DNA of 64,000 bases from Amnibacterium sp. CER49 (GTDB lineage: Bacteria; Actinomycetota; Actinomycetes; Actinomycetales; Microbacteriaceae): the NCBI RefSeq assembly GCF_029846255.1, contig NZ_JARVWQ010000001.1:1178001-1242000 (forward strand), written 5' to 3'. Below are positions 41,071 through 49,487 of the stretch, one piece after another. Within the stretch, counting starts at the first letter, position 1, and each line of letters begins with the position of its first letter. The notes under the pieces are model-generated. The model saw only the letters and a program-made list of their open reading frames with translations, did not search any database and had not been told where the DNA came from. Both the position numbers and the translations under genes were made by a program.

Positions 41071-41513
41071 GCGACGAGCAGCAGTCCGAACCGATCGGTC
41101 CGTCGACCGGTCCGGCGACGCCGCCCACGCCTCGCTCGCGCGGACGCGACCAGACCGTCTTCGAGCGCTTCTTCCCGGGCCCCGCTCCGACCGACCCTCG
41201 GATCGCGGCCCGCCTCGACGCGCTCGCCCGAGCCGCGGAACGGCGGGCTTCGGATCGCAGGCGGCGGCCGCGGTCCGACGCCGGCTGGGGCGGACCGGCG
41301 GCGCCGGCGTCACCGGACCTCGATCAGGTGGTCGACGCGCTGCAGGAGCAGACCGAGGTGATGCGCGCCCTGCTCGAGGCGGACATCGCGATCCGCGACG
41401 ACGCCCGCGCCACCGCGCAGAACTCGCGCACGTTCGCGATCGCGGGCACGGTGATCGCGTTCCTCACGCTCGTCGCGACAGCCGTGACCGTCGTGCTGGC
41501 ATTCGCGCCCTGA
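41067..41513 (+). CDS. Hypothetical protein with C-terminal membrane anchor
   Basis: 148 residues. Residues ~1-80 are basic and Pro-rich, then a helical stretch (LDQVVDALQEQTEVMRALLEADIAIRD) and one transmembrane helix (IAGTVIAFLTLVATAVTVVLAF) at the end, i.e. tail-anchored. No known family. ATG overlaps the acetyltransferase stop by four bases. Confidence 0.7.
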   Translation: MSDEQQSEPIGPSTGPATPPTPRSRGRDQTVFERFFPGPAPTDPRIAARLDALARAAERRASDRRRRPRSDAGWGGPAAPASPDLDQVVDALQEQTEVMRALLEADIAIRDDARATAQNSRTFAIAGTVIAFLTLVATAVTVVLAFAP

Positions 41514-41516
41514 CGG

Positions 41517-42290
41517 CTACCGCAGGCGCGATGCGATCTCGCGCGTCGTACCGCCCGGATCGACGCCGTGGTCGTGCGACTCGGGGACGACCACCAGCTC
41601 GGCCTGCGGCATCGCCGCGGCGAGCCGCTCGCACGCCTCGACGAGGAACGGGAAGGTCGGCTCGCCGCGCAGGATCGTCACCGGTGCCGACACCGCGGTC
41701 ATCGCCGCGGTGGGCGTCGACACCGCTCGCGTCAGCGTCGCGTCGTAGACGACGGACTGCGCGAGCGGCACGAGCGACGCGAACATCGGGCTCTGCCTGA
41801 TCTGCTGGACGACGGGTTCCGGCAGGCCGACACCCTCCCGCTGGAAGAGGGTCACCGCGTCCTCCGGACGGCCCTCGTCGACGAGCGCCTGCAGCCGCTC
41901 GGGCATGTCCGAGCCGTGGTCGGCACCGAACGCGAACGGCGGCTCGGAGAGGAAGAGCTGCGAGAAGCGCACGCCCTTCGCGGCCGCGAAGAGCGCGAGC
42001 ACGGCCCCCGACGAGTGCCCGAGCACCGCGGCGTCGCCGCCGAGCTCGTGGAGCACCGCCTCGAGGTCCTCCACCTCGCGCTCCGCTGCATAGGGCGCGG
42101 TGTCACCGCTCCCGCCGCGGCCCCGTCGGTCGACCGTGACACCCCGGTAGCCCGCCTCGGCGAGCGCGGCGGCGAGCGGCTCCCCGGCCGCTGCGGTCGA
42201 GAAGGCACCGCCGACGATGATCACCGGCGTGCCGTCGCCGATCGTGTCGAACGCGATGCGGGTGCCGTCGGCGGAGGTGGTGAGCTGCAC
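41517..42290 (-). CDS. Alpha/beta hydrolase
   Basis: 257 residues. Nucleophile elbow LGHSSG (~91-96), an early DRRGRGGSGDT loop, and a C-terminal His in PESHDHG; the acid is probably Asp/Glu in LRGEPT. Substrate unknown; esterase or haloperoxidase-like. GTG 42290 with TCGGAT six bases upstream may be leaderless. Convergent with the tail-anchored protein gene, three bases apart. Confidence 0.87.
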   Translation of the reverse strand: MQLTTSADGTRIAFDTIGDGTPVIIVGGAFSTAAAGEPLAAALAEAGYRGVTVDRRGRGGSGDTAPYAAEREVEDLEAVLHELGGDAAVLGHSSGAVLALFAAAKGVRFSQLFLSEPPFAFGADHGSDMPERLQALVDEGRPEDAVTLFQREGVGLPEPVVQQIRQSPMFASLVPLAQSVVYDATLTRAVSTPTAAMTAVSAPVTILRGEPTFPFLVEACERLAAAMPQAELVVVPESHDHGVDPGGTTREIASRLR

Positions 42291-42344
42291 GGCTCCATCC
42301 GAGCATCCGCGGCCCTCGGCGACAAGACCGCAGGCCGGATCGGC

Positions 42345-43385
42345 TCAGCCGAGCAGCCAGCGCCGCCAGCGCGACTCGGGCTCGCTGCCGGGGACCGGGC
42401 CCTGCCCCTGCCCCTCACCGAGCGCCCGCGCCGCCTCGGTGAGGTCCTCCGCGGTGAGCGTCGTCACGTCGTCGCGGTCGAGGGACTCGGGGCCGCGCTC
42501 CCGGTCCCGGGTGAGCCGCAGCGCCTGGCGGTTGAGCGCCTGCTCGAACAGGGTCCGCACGAAGCGCGCGTTGCCCGACTCACCACCCTGCTTGAGGCCG
42601 CCGAGGATCCGTCGCAGCGCCACCTCGGCACCGGGCTCGAGCGTGTACTCGTGCTGCGCGAGCACGCTGGCGAAGATCGCCTCGAGCTCGTCGGTCGAGT
42701 AGTCGGGGAAGGTGATCTCTCGCGCGAACCGGGACCGCAGCCCGGGGTTCGACAGCAGGAACGACTCCATGAGCCGCGGGTAGCCGGCGACGATGACGAC
42801 GAGGCGGTGGCGGTGGTCCTCCATCCGCTTCAGCAGCACCTCGATCGCCTCCGGCCCGAAGTCGAGCCGCCCCTCCCCCTCGGGGGCGAGCGAGTACGCC
42901 TCGTCGATGAAGAGCACGCCGTCGAGCGCGCGCCGGATGACGCGGTCGGTCTTGATCGCGGTCGCTCCGACGTACTGGCCGACGAGGCCCGCCCGGTCGA
43001 CCTCGACGAGGTGCCCCTTCGACAGCAGCCCGACCGCGCGGTACATCTCGGCGAGGAGCCGCGCGACCGTCGTCTTGCCGGTGCCCGGGTTGCCGAGGAA
43101 CACGAGGTGCTGCGAGGTCGCGACCTCCGGCAGGCCGTGCGCCTTCCGCCGGGCCTGCACCTGCAGGAACGCGACGAGCGCGCGCACCTGCTCCTTCACC
43201 GTCTCGAGCCCGACGAGCGCGTCGAGGTCGGCCTGCACGGCGGCGAGCGGTCGGGCAGGACCGGGCCGCGGACCGAGGAGGTCGCCGAGGACGCCGCCGC
43301 CCTCGACGCCGGGCCGAGGGAGCTGCTCGTTCAGTCGGCTGAGCGTCTCCCGCAGCTCGGAGAGGGGGTTGCGGCCGGAGGGCAT
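42345..43385 (-). CDS. AAA ATPase of the CbxX/CfxQ (EccA-like) family
   Basis: 346 residues. Walker [17 protein letters not shown], Walker [13 protein letters not shown], pore-like loop ([16 protein letters not shown]), sensor region [15 protein letters not shown] and Arg finger in [12 protein letters not shown], the CbxX/CfxQ pattern. In other bacteria these act as Rubisco activases or in type VII secretion (EccA); neither Rubisco nor ESX genes are visible, so the client is unknown. ATG 43385 with TAGGCT at 43392-43397 is leaderless. Confidence 0.92.
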   Translation of the reverse strand: MPSGRNPLSELRETLSRLNEQLPRPGVEGGGVLGDLLGPRPGPARPLAAVQADLDALVGLETVKEQVRALVAFLQVQARRKAHGLPEVATSQHLVFLGNPGTGKTTVARLLAEMYRAVGLLSKGHLVEVDRAGLVGQYVGATAIKTDRVIRRALDGVLFIDEAYSLAPEGEGRLDFGPEAIEVLLKRMEDHRHRLVVIVAGYPRLMESFLLSNPGLRSRFAREITFPDYSTDELEAIFASVLAQHEYTLEPGAEVALRRILGGLKQGGESGNARFVRTLFEQALNRQALRLTRDRERGPESLDRDDVTTLTAEDLTEAARALGEGQGQGPVPGSEPESRWRRWLLG

Positions 43386-43461
43386 GCCGGGAGCCTAGGT
43401 CCGGGATGCGGGCCCACCGCGTCCTCCCCGCACATGCCCTGCTGGGCACCAGGATGGGCGC

Positions 43462-44079
43462 GTGGACGCGCACCAGTGGGACGCCCGCTACGCGGCGGCG
43501 GCCGCGTCGGGGATCTGGGCGCATGCGGCTCCGCGGATCGTGCAGGAGGTCGTCGCGACCCTGCCGCCCGGCCGGGCGCTCGACCTGGGCTGCGGTGACG
43601 GCCGCACCACGCGGCTGCTGGCGGCGCGCGGCTGGACGGTGACGGCGGTCGACTTCTCCGCCGAGGCCCTCGCGATCGCGGTCCGCGTCACGACGGAGGC
43701 CGCCGATCGCGTGACCTGGCTGCAGGCGGACGTCACGACGCTCGCCCCACGGGCCGGGCAGCACCTCGTCGTGGCCACCTACCTGCACCTGCCGGAGCCG
43801 GCGCTGCGCCGCGTGCTCGCCACGGCGGCCGCCTCCCTCGTGCCGGGCGGCACGCTGCTCGTGCTCGGCCACGACGTCGAGAACCTCGCCACCGGCGCCC
43901 CGGGACCCACCGATCCCTCGCTCCTGTACACCCCCGAGCTGCTCGCCGGCGCGGTGGGCGGACTCGAGGTGGTGCGCTGCGAGCGGGTGCGGCGCGGACC
44001 GGACGACGCGGAGACGCACGGGCCCGTCTCCGGCGGCGAGGCGGTCGACACCGTCCTGGTCGCCACCGCCCCGGCCTGA
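43462..44079 (+). CDS. SAM-dependent methyltransferase (class I)
   Basis: 205 residues. Motif I LDLGCGDGRTTRLLA (SAM loop, ~43-57), VDFSAEAL (motif II acid) and the Leu-rich HLVVATYLHLPEP segment. Closest in form to thiopurine/tellurite-type methyltransferases; acceptor unknown. GTG 43462 with CAGGAT six bases upstream, leaderless, facing the ATPase gene in the opposite direction. Confidence 0.88.
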   Translation: MDAHQWDARYAAAAASGIWAHAAPRIVQEVVATLPPGRALDLGCGDGRTTRLLAARGWTVTAVDFSAEALAIAVRVTTEAADRVTWLQADVTTLAPRAGQHLVVATYLHLPEPALRRVLATAAASLVPGGTLLVLGHDVENLATGAPGPTDPSLLYTPELLAGAVGGLEVVRCERVRRGPDDAETHGPVSGGEAVDTVLVATAPA

Positions 44080-44125
44080 CGCGCATCTTCGCGGTGTCTC
44101 ACCGCGGGGTGCGTAGACCGGAGGC

Positions 44126-44275
44126 ATGGATGATCTCCTCCACCTCGCGCCGCTGCTGCTCGTCGCCTGGGCGGCGAGCGCGGTGGCCGTCGCGCTCATC
44201 GTGGGCCGTGCCGTGCGCATCGCCGAGGCGCGCGCCGTGCATCCCGTGCGCCTGCGCCGCGGCCGCCGCCGGTGA
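44126..44275 (+). CDS. Small membrane protein with basic tail
   Basis: 49 residues: one transmembrane helix (LAPLLLVAWAASAVAVALIV) and an Arg-rich cytoplasmic tail ending LRRGRRR. No known family. GGAGG precedes ATG 44126, and its TGA overlaps the following GTG, so it is cotranslated with the next membrane protein. Confidence 0.65.
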   Translation: MDDLLHLAPLLLVAWAASAVAVALIVGRAVRIAEARAVHPVRLRRGRRR

Positions 44276-44628
44276 GCGGCCCCTCGCGCACCCTCCGGCT
44301 CACGGCGGCCTGGATCGGCCTCGGCTCCTGCCTGCGGACCGGCCTGCTCGGCGGCGCGCTGACCGGCGGGGTCGTGTTCCTCGCCTCCATCGTGCTCTGG
44401 CTGATCGCGGCGTCGGGCCTGCAGCAGGCGATCGGCGCCGCCTTCTCCTCGTCCCGGGCGCAGATCGACCAGGCGCTCGGGCTCGGCACGGGGCTCACGG
44501 TCTCGCTCGTGCTCGCGGTGCTCGCCGGCGTCGCGGTCGTGCTCGCTGCCGTGCTGCTGCCCCTGCTCTACGCGCTGCTCGCGCGCCGCACCCGCGGCAT
44601 CACCGTCACCCTCGTGTCGGCGGAGTGA
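44272..44628 (+). CDS. Small membrane protein, two or three helices
   Basis: 118 residues with hydrophobic segments at ~25-48 and ~78-105 and a basic terminus. No recognised domain. GTG 44272 overlaps the stop of the 49-residue gene (GTGA). The pair may form a small complex; function unknown. Confidence 0.65.
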   Translation: MSGPSRTLRLTAAWIGLGSCLRTGLLGGALTGGVVFLASIVLWLIAASGLQQAIGAAFSSSRAQIDQALGLGTGLTVSLVLAVLAGVAVVLAAVLLPLLYALLARRTRGITVTLVSAE

Positions 44629-44667
44629 GCGCCGGGCCTGCCAGCATGGGGGCGTGAGGACGCGAGC

Positions 44668-45564
44668 GTGACCCGGCGCGGCTGGGTGCTCTTCCTCGCG
44701 CTCGGCATCATCTGGGGCATCCCCTACCTCTTCATCCGCCTCGCGGTGCGGGAGCTCGACCCCGTCGTGCTGGCGTTCGGTCGCACCGTGATCGGCTCGC
44801 TGATCCTGCTGCCGCTCGCGCTCCGCGCCCGGGGGCTGCGCCCGCTGCTGCGGCGCTGGAAGCCGCTGCTCGCCTACACGGTCGCCGAGATCGTCGGCCC
44901 GTGGGTGCTGCTCGGGCACGCGGAGACACGGCTGAACAGCTCGACGACCGGACTGCTCATCGCGACGGTGCCGATCGCGGCCGCCGTGCTCGTCACCGTC
45001 CTCGGCCACGACCGGCTCGACGCCCGTCGCGTCGCCGGCCTGCTCGTCGGGTTCTGCGGGGTCGGGCTGCTCGTCGGCCTCGACTTCCGACCCACCGACC
45101 TCACCGCCGTGCTCGAGGTGCTGCTCGTCGTGATCGGCTACGCCGTCGGACCGATCATCATCACGCGGTTCCTCGCCGACCTGCCGAGCATCGGCGTGGT
45201 CACCGGCTCGCTCGTCGTCTCGGCCGTCGTGTACGCGCCGTTCGCGCTGCCACGGTGGCCGGCGTCGGTCTCCCCGGTGGCGATCGGCTCGGTGGTGGTG
45301 CTCGCCGTCGTCTGCACGGCCACGGCGTTCCTCGTCATGTTCGCGCTCATCGCCGAGGCGGGACCGGCCCGCACGAGCCTCATCACCTATGTGAACCCGA
45401 TCGTGGCCGTGGTGCTCGGCGCGCTCGTGCTGCACGAGCCGATCACGATCGGCCTCGCCGTCGGCTTCCCGCTCATCGTCGCGGGCTCCGTGCTCGGCAC
45501 GTGGCGCAACCGCGCCGCCGCGCCTGCCGCGGTGCCCGGTGAGGAGCCGTCCGAGGTCCGCTGA
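44668..45564 (+). CDS. EamA/DMT family transporter (ten-helix exporter)
   Basis: 298 residues, ten predicted helices from two EamA repeats. LGIIWGIPYLFIRLAVRELDPVVLAFGRTVI and GPARTSLITYVNPIVAVVLGALVLHEP are the usual EamA end signatures. Probably exports amino acids or metabolites. GTG 44668. A second DMT protein is at 62626. Confidence 0.9.
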   Translation: MTRRGWVLFLALGIIWGIPYLFIRLAVRELDPVVLAFGRTVIGSLILLPLALRARGLRPLLRRWKPLLAYTVAEIVGPWVLLGHAETRLNSSTTGLLIATVPIAAAVLVTVLGHDRLDARRVAGLLVGFCGVGLLVGLDFRPTDLTAVLEVLLVVIGYAVGPIIITRFLADLPSIGVVTGSLVVSAVVYAPFALPRWPASVSPVAIGSVVVLAVVCTATAFLVMFALIAEAGPARTSLITYVNPIVAVVLGALVLHEPITIGLAVGFPLIVAGSVLGTWRNRAAAPAAVPGEEPSEVR

Positions 45565-45571
45565 GGGACAC

Positions 45572-45591
45572 GCCCCGCCGAGGGGCGGGGC
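45572..45591. terminator. Hairpin after EamA gene
   Basis: GCCCCGCC-GAGG-GGCGGGGC, perfect 8-bp stem with a 4-base loop, seven bases after the stop. No U tract; GC-rich terminators of this kind are common in actinobacteria. Confidence 0.65.
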
Positions 45592-45619
45592 TCGCGCGCG
45601 GCGTTCCTACGCTGACCGC

Positions 45620-46864
45620 GTGCCCGCTCCCCGCCGACGTCCCCCGCACCTCGGCCCCGCCATCGTCGGCGGCGCCGCCGGGCTGCTCGTGCTCATCGCC
45701 GGGCTGACGCAGGGGCTCCCGGGACTCGCCTGGTCGATCGGCCTCGTCGCGCTCGTCGCGGGTGTCGTCGCGCTCGCCCGAGGCAGTCTGCGGCTGCTGC
45801 GCATCAAGAACCGCGCGGCCGCCGCGGCGGTGCTCGTCGCCGGGCTCGTCGTCTGGGCCGGTGGGGTCGGGGCGTCGGCCGCGCCGCACGACACCGACCT
45901 GGCAGCGGCCTCGACCGCCTCCGCGTCCGCTGCGGCGCCGAGCGGGACCGCCGCGGTGCGCACCGCGACCCCGACGACGAGACCCTCGGGGTCGGCCTCG
46001 CGTCGCCCGACCGCGGAGTCGCAGCCGCAGGCCGGCACCGCGCTCGCGCTCCTCGCGACCCTCGCCGTGAAGGGCCGCGCGCCGATGACCGGCTACGCCC
46101 GCACCACGGACTTCGGCCCGGCGTGGATCGATGTCGACCGCAACGGCTGCGACACCCGCAACGACGTGCTGCGCCGGGACCTGACGGCGACGACGGGATC
46201 CGGATGCCGCGTGCTCAGCGGCGTGCTGCACGATCCCTACACGGGACGCACGATCGACTTCGTCCGCGGCCAGGGCACCAGCACGGCCGTGCAGATCGAT
46301 CACGTCGTCTCGCTCGGCGACGCCTGGCAGACGGGGGCGCAGCGCCTCCCGCAGGCGAGGCGCATCGATCTCGCGAACGACCCGATCAACCTCTTCGCCG
46401 TCGACGGACCGACCAACGAGCAGAAGGGCGACGGCGACACCGCCACCTGGCTGCCGCCCGTCACGTCGTTCCGCTGCGTCTACGTCGCGCACCAGGTGAG
46501 CGTGAAGGCCGCCTACGGGCTCTGGGTCACACCGGCGGAGCAGGCCGCGATGGCTCGGATCCTCGCCACCTGCCCGACGCAGCGGGCCTACACCTCGGCG
46601 GTGGCGCACCTCCTGCCACCGGTTCCCCCGAGCCCCGGGTCGGGGGGCTCGCCCCCGTCGAGCACGAGCGGCTCGACGGCCGGCGCGTCGGGCGGGGGCG
46701 CGACGACCACGACCAGCGGATCCGGCTCGTCCAGCGGCTCGTCGGACGTCTACTACGCCAACTGCAGCGCCGCCCGCGCCGCGGGCGCGGCACCGCTGCA
46801 CACGGGTGACGCGGGCTACCGCTCAGGCCTCGACCGAGACGGCGACGGCGTCGCCTGCGAGTGA
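45620..46864 (+). CDS. Membrane-anchored HNH nuclease-like protein with C-terminal Excalibur domain
   Basis: 414 residues. Two or three N-terminal hydrophobic segments (~10-90), a Ser/Thr-rich linker, then a DUF1524/GmrSD-type HNH domain with VQIDHVVSLGDAW (~225-237) and NDPINLFAVDGPTNEQKGD, the conserved N-x-x-x-K of the fold. A second Ser/Gly linker leads to an Excalibur domain (~377-414) with YANCSAARAAG and DRDGDGVACE, which binds Ca2+. Likely an extracellular DNA-degrading enzyme. GTG 45620 with TACGCT six bases upstream. Confidence 0.9.
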   Translation: MPAPRRRPPHLGPAIVGGAAGLLVLIAGLTQGLPGLAWSIGLVALVAGVVALARGSLRLLRIKNRAAAAAVLVAGLVVWAGGVGASAAPHDTDLAAASTASASAAAPSGTAAVRTATPTTRPSGSASRRPTAESQPQAGTALALLATLAVKGRAPMTGYARTTDFGPAWIDVDRNGCDTRNDVLRRDLTATTGSGCRVLSGVLHDPYTGRTIDFVRGQGTSTAVQIDHVVSLGDAWQTGAQRLPQARRIDLANDPINLFAVDGPTNEQKGDGDTATWLPPVTSFRCVYVAHQVSVKAAYGLWVTPAEQAAMARILATCPTQRAYTSAVAHLLPPVPPSPGSGGSPPSSTSGSTAGASGGGATTTTSGSGSSSGSSDVYYANCSAARAAGAAPLHTGDAGYRSGLDRDGDGVACE

Positions 46865-46943
46865 GCGCGGGCTCCTCACGCCTCCGTCCGGCTCTCGAGG
46901 AGCGCCCGCAGGGCGTGTCCCGAGACCGCGGGAGCGCCGAGCC

Positions 46944-47576
46944 TCAGCTGTTGAACGTCCAGGTGAGCGGCAGCGACGCCTTGAGGCCCTGGTAGCCGTT
47001 GCCGGCCGAGCTCGGGATCGTGACGGTGAAGTCGAAGGACTGGCTGCTGCCCGCGGCGAGCGCGCTGAGGTTCACCGGGCTCGCCTTGAAGCCGGCGAGC
47101 GTGCCGTCGTAGAGCGTCGTGCCACCGGAGACGATCTTGAGCCCCATCCCGCACATGTCGGTCGCGCTGCCGTTCACCGCACCGTTGTTCGACTGCGCGC
47201 AGTCGCCGGCGGTGAGCGAGAACGCCTGAGCGGTCACCGATCCGGAGTTCGTGATCGCCACGGTCGTCTTCAGGGACTGACCGGGGATCAGCGTCGTGCT
47301 GCCGCCGAACTCGTCGAGCGTCGAGCAGGTCGCCGAGTTCACCGACACGCCCCCGCCGTCGGTGCTGTCGCACGTCACGGTGCCGTCCGAGCTCGCGGCG
47401 CGCATCGTGAGCACACCGCTCGCCGCGGTGTTCGTGCCGTTCGTGATGGTCGCCACGAACCCGCCCAGCGTCCCGGTGGTCGAGGCCGCGAGGACCCCCG
47501 CGGCGAGCAGACCGCCCGCGAGGACGATCGGCACGAGCTTCTTGCGCGGCAGCGTCGCCGACACGGATCCAGACAT
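46944..47576 (-). CDS. Secreted SipW-type/TasA-like protein
   Basis: 210 residues. Signal region KKLVPIVLAGGLLAAGVLAAS, then GTLGGFVATITNGTNTAASG, the SipW-cognate pattern (TasA/CalY-like: small-x-x-x-F at the mature start), followed by beta-rich sequence with paired Cys (CDSTD/ATCSTL, DCAQ/DMCG). It belongs with 36618. Such proteins can form surface fibres; function here is unproven. ATG 47576. Divergent from the LLM monooxygenase gene across a regulatory region. Confidence 0.75.
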   Translation of the reverse strand: MSGSVSATLPRKKLVPIVLAGGLLAAGVLAASTTGTLGGFVATITNGTNTAASGVLTMRAASSDGTVTCDSTDGGGVSVNSATCSTLDEFGGSTTLIPGQSLKTTVAITNSGSVTAQAFSLTAGDCAQSNNGAVNGSATDMCGMGLKIVSGGTTLYDGTLAGFKASPVNLSALAAGSSQSFDFTVTIPSSAGNGYQGLKASLPLTWTFNS

Positions 47577-47802
47577 GGTTCTCCCCCGAGGGAAGGCCCA
47601 TCGCTGCGCCGACGGCGCTCCCCCACCACGACGGAACCTTCATGCCCGTTACCGAGCAGAACGATCGTCGTATTCCACGATCGTCGAAGCAATGCCCCAG
47701 GAGGGGGCACCCGTCGGCGAGCAGGCGGGAAGAAATGACGCCACCCGTGGTTATATGCATCTGCATACAGCGGGCGGTGCCCGCGGAGGGAAGGAAGCAG
47801 CC
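47577..47802. promoter_or_regulatory. Regulatory region between a secreted-protein gene and the monooxygenase operon
   Basis: Contains the TATGCA operator (47754-47767) and a direct repeat ACGATCGTCG at 47661-47670 and 47677-47686 (16-base period). Base composition is less GC-rich than around. It holds promoters for both divergent genes, which cannot be placed exactly. Confidence 0.55.
47754..47767. promoter_or_regulatory. MarR operator in front of the monooxygenase operon
   Basis: TATGCA-TC-TGCATA, perfect 6-bp inverted repeat, 35 bases before ATG 47803 and within a likely -10 region (TTATAT). The MarR gene lies in the operon it would control. Confidence 0.75.
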
Positions 47803-48993
47803 ATGCAGTTCGGCGTGTTCTCGGTGAGCGACATCACCCGCGACCCGGTCACCGGCACGACGCCCAGCGAGGCGGAGCGCATCCAGGGCGCCATCGCGAT
47901 CGCGAAGAAGACGGAGGAGGTCGGCCTCGACGTCTACGCCATCGGCGAGCACCACAACCCGCCGTTCTTCTCCTCCTCCCCCACCACGCTGCTCGCCGCG
48001 ATCGCCGGCCAGACCGAGCGCATCGTGCTCAGCACCGCGACGACGCTCATCACGACGAACGACCCGGTGCGCCTCGCCGAGGAGTACGCGATGCTCCAGC
48101 ACGTCTCGAACGGCCGGATGGACCTCATGCTCGGCCGCGGCAACACCGCGCCGGTCTACCCCTGGTTCGGCCAGGACATCCGGCAGGGCCTGCCGCTCGC
48201 GCTCGAGCACTACAACCTCCTGCACCGCCTGTGGCGCGAGGACGTCGTCGACTGGGAGGGCCGCTTCCGCACGCCGCTGCAGGGCTTCACCTCGACGCCG
48301 CGACCCCTCGACGACGTGCCGCCCTTCGTCTGGCACGGCTCCATCCGCACCCCGGAGATCGCCGAGCAGGCCGCCTACTACGGCGACGGCTTCTTCGCGA
48401 ACAACATCTTCTGGCCGAAGGAGCACTACATCCGGCTGATCGAGTTCTACCGGCAGCGCTTCGCGCACTACGGCCACGGCACCCCCGAGCAGGCGATCGT
48501 CGGCCTCGGCGGCCAGGCGTTCATCGCGAAGCGCTCGCAGGACGCGATCCGTGCGTTCCGGCCCTACTTCGACGAGGCGCCGGTCTACGGCAACGGCCCG
48601 CGCATGGAGGACTTCATGGCCGGCACGCCGCTCTCGGTGGGCAGCCCGCAGGAGGTCATCGACAAGACCCTGACCTTCCGCGAGTCGTTCGGCGACTACC
48701 AGCGGCAGCTCTTCCTCGTCGATCACGCCGGCCTGCCCCTCGGCACCGTGCTCGACCAGCTGGAGCTGCTGGGCGGCGAGGTCGTGCCGGTGCTGCGGCG
48801 CGAGATGGCGAAGAACCGTCCCGAGTCCGTGCCCGACGCCCCGACGCACGCCTCGCTCGTCGCCGCGAAGTACGGCGACGCCGAGCCGCGGCAGCCGCGC
48901 CCGCGCCCGAACCGGGGCGACAACGTCACCGGCGCCTCCCCCTACGAGGACAGCGACCCGGCCGTGCAGGCGCGGCTGCCGCTGGTCGGCTGA
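47803..48993 (+). CDS. CE1758-type FMN-dependent luciferase-like monooxygenase
   Basis: 396 residues. MQFGVFSVSDIT, EVGLDVYAIGEHHNPPFFSSSPTTLLA, IVLSTATTLITTNDPVRLAEEYA and GRMDLMLGRGNTAPVYPWFG are the luciferase-family flavin and substrate loops. Together with a following MarR gene and FMN reductase it matches the CE1758/CE1759 pair known from Corynebacterium-type genomes. GGAGGGAAGGA precedes ATG 47803. The reductase at 49484 would supply reduced FMN; the substrate is unknown. Confidence 0.9.
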   Translation: MQFGVFSVSDITRDPVTGTTPSEAERIQGAIAIAKKTEEVGLDVYAIGEHHNPPFFSSSPTTLLAAIAGQTERIVLSTATTLITTNDPVRLAEEYAMLQHVSNGRMDLMLGRGNTAPVYPWFGQDIRQGLPLALEHYNLLHRLWREDVVDWEGRFRTPLQGFTSTPRPLDDVPPFVWHGSIRTPEIAEQAAYYGDGFFANNIFWPKEHYIRLIEFYRQRFAHYGHGTPEQAIVGLGGQAFIAKRSQDAIRAFRPYFDEAPVYGNGPRMEDFMAGTPLSVGSPQEVIDKTLTFRESFGDYQRQLFLVDHAGLPLGTVLDQLELLGGEVVPVLRREMAKNRPESVPDAPTHASLVAAKYGDAEPRQPRPRPNRGDNVTGASPYEDSDPAVQARLPLVG

Positions 48994-48995
48994 CC

Positions 48996-49487
48996 ATGGC
49001 CGACGCCGACGTGCGGCTCGCGAACGAGTCGTGGGAGACGCTCCTCCAGGCGCAGGCCGCGCTGCTGCGCGGCTTCGCCGCCGAGCGGATGTGGGACGAG
49101 CTCTCCATCAAGGAGTACGACGTGCTCTACACGTTGAAGAAGGCGGGCTGCGCGAAGCGGCTCTCCGACCTGCACGGCGCGGTCCTGCTGAGCCAGCCCG
49201 CGCTGTCCCGGCTCGTCGACCGCCTGGAGTCGCGCGGCCTCGTCCGCCGTGCGCCCGACCCGCAGGACAAGCGCGGCGTGCTCATCGCGCTCACGCCGGA
49301 GGGCGCCGAGCTCCAGTCCCGCATCGGCGCCCGTCACGCGCGCAGCGTCGAGCGCCGCATGCGCGCCGCGCTCGCCCCCGACGAGATGCGCACCCTCCAG
49401 ACCTTCTGCACCCGCCTCGCCGCGGCGCAGCGGGCACTTCTCCCCGAGACACGCGGCACCGCCGCAGAGCAGGAGCTCCCCTCATGA
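48996..49487 (+). CDS. MarR family transcriptional regulator
   Basis: 163 residues. IKEYDVLYTLKKAGCAKRLSDLHGAVLLSQPALSRLVDRLESRGLVRRAPDPQDKRGVLIALTPEG is a complete MarR winged helix (recognition helix L-L-S-Q-P-A-L-S-R-L-V; wing D-P-x-D-K-R-G). One Cys (~50) could sense oxidation. It probably binds TATGCA-TC-TGCATA at 47754 and controls its own operon. Overlaps the reductase gene by ATGA. Confidence 0.92.
   Translation: MADADVRLANESWETLLQAQAALLRGFAAERMWDELSIKEYDVLYTLKKAGCAKRLSDLHGAVLLSQPALSRLVDRLESRGLVRRAPDPQDKRGVLIALTPEGAELQSRIGARHARSVERRMRAALAPDEMRTLQTFCTRLAAAQRALLPETRGTAAEQELPS

Noticed and set aside
42580-45435. A 951-codon minus-strand ORF
   Set aside because: Charged, repetitive shadow of the methyltransferase, small membrane and EamA genes on the other strand.
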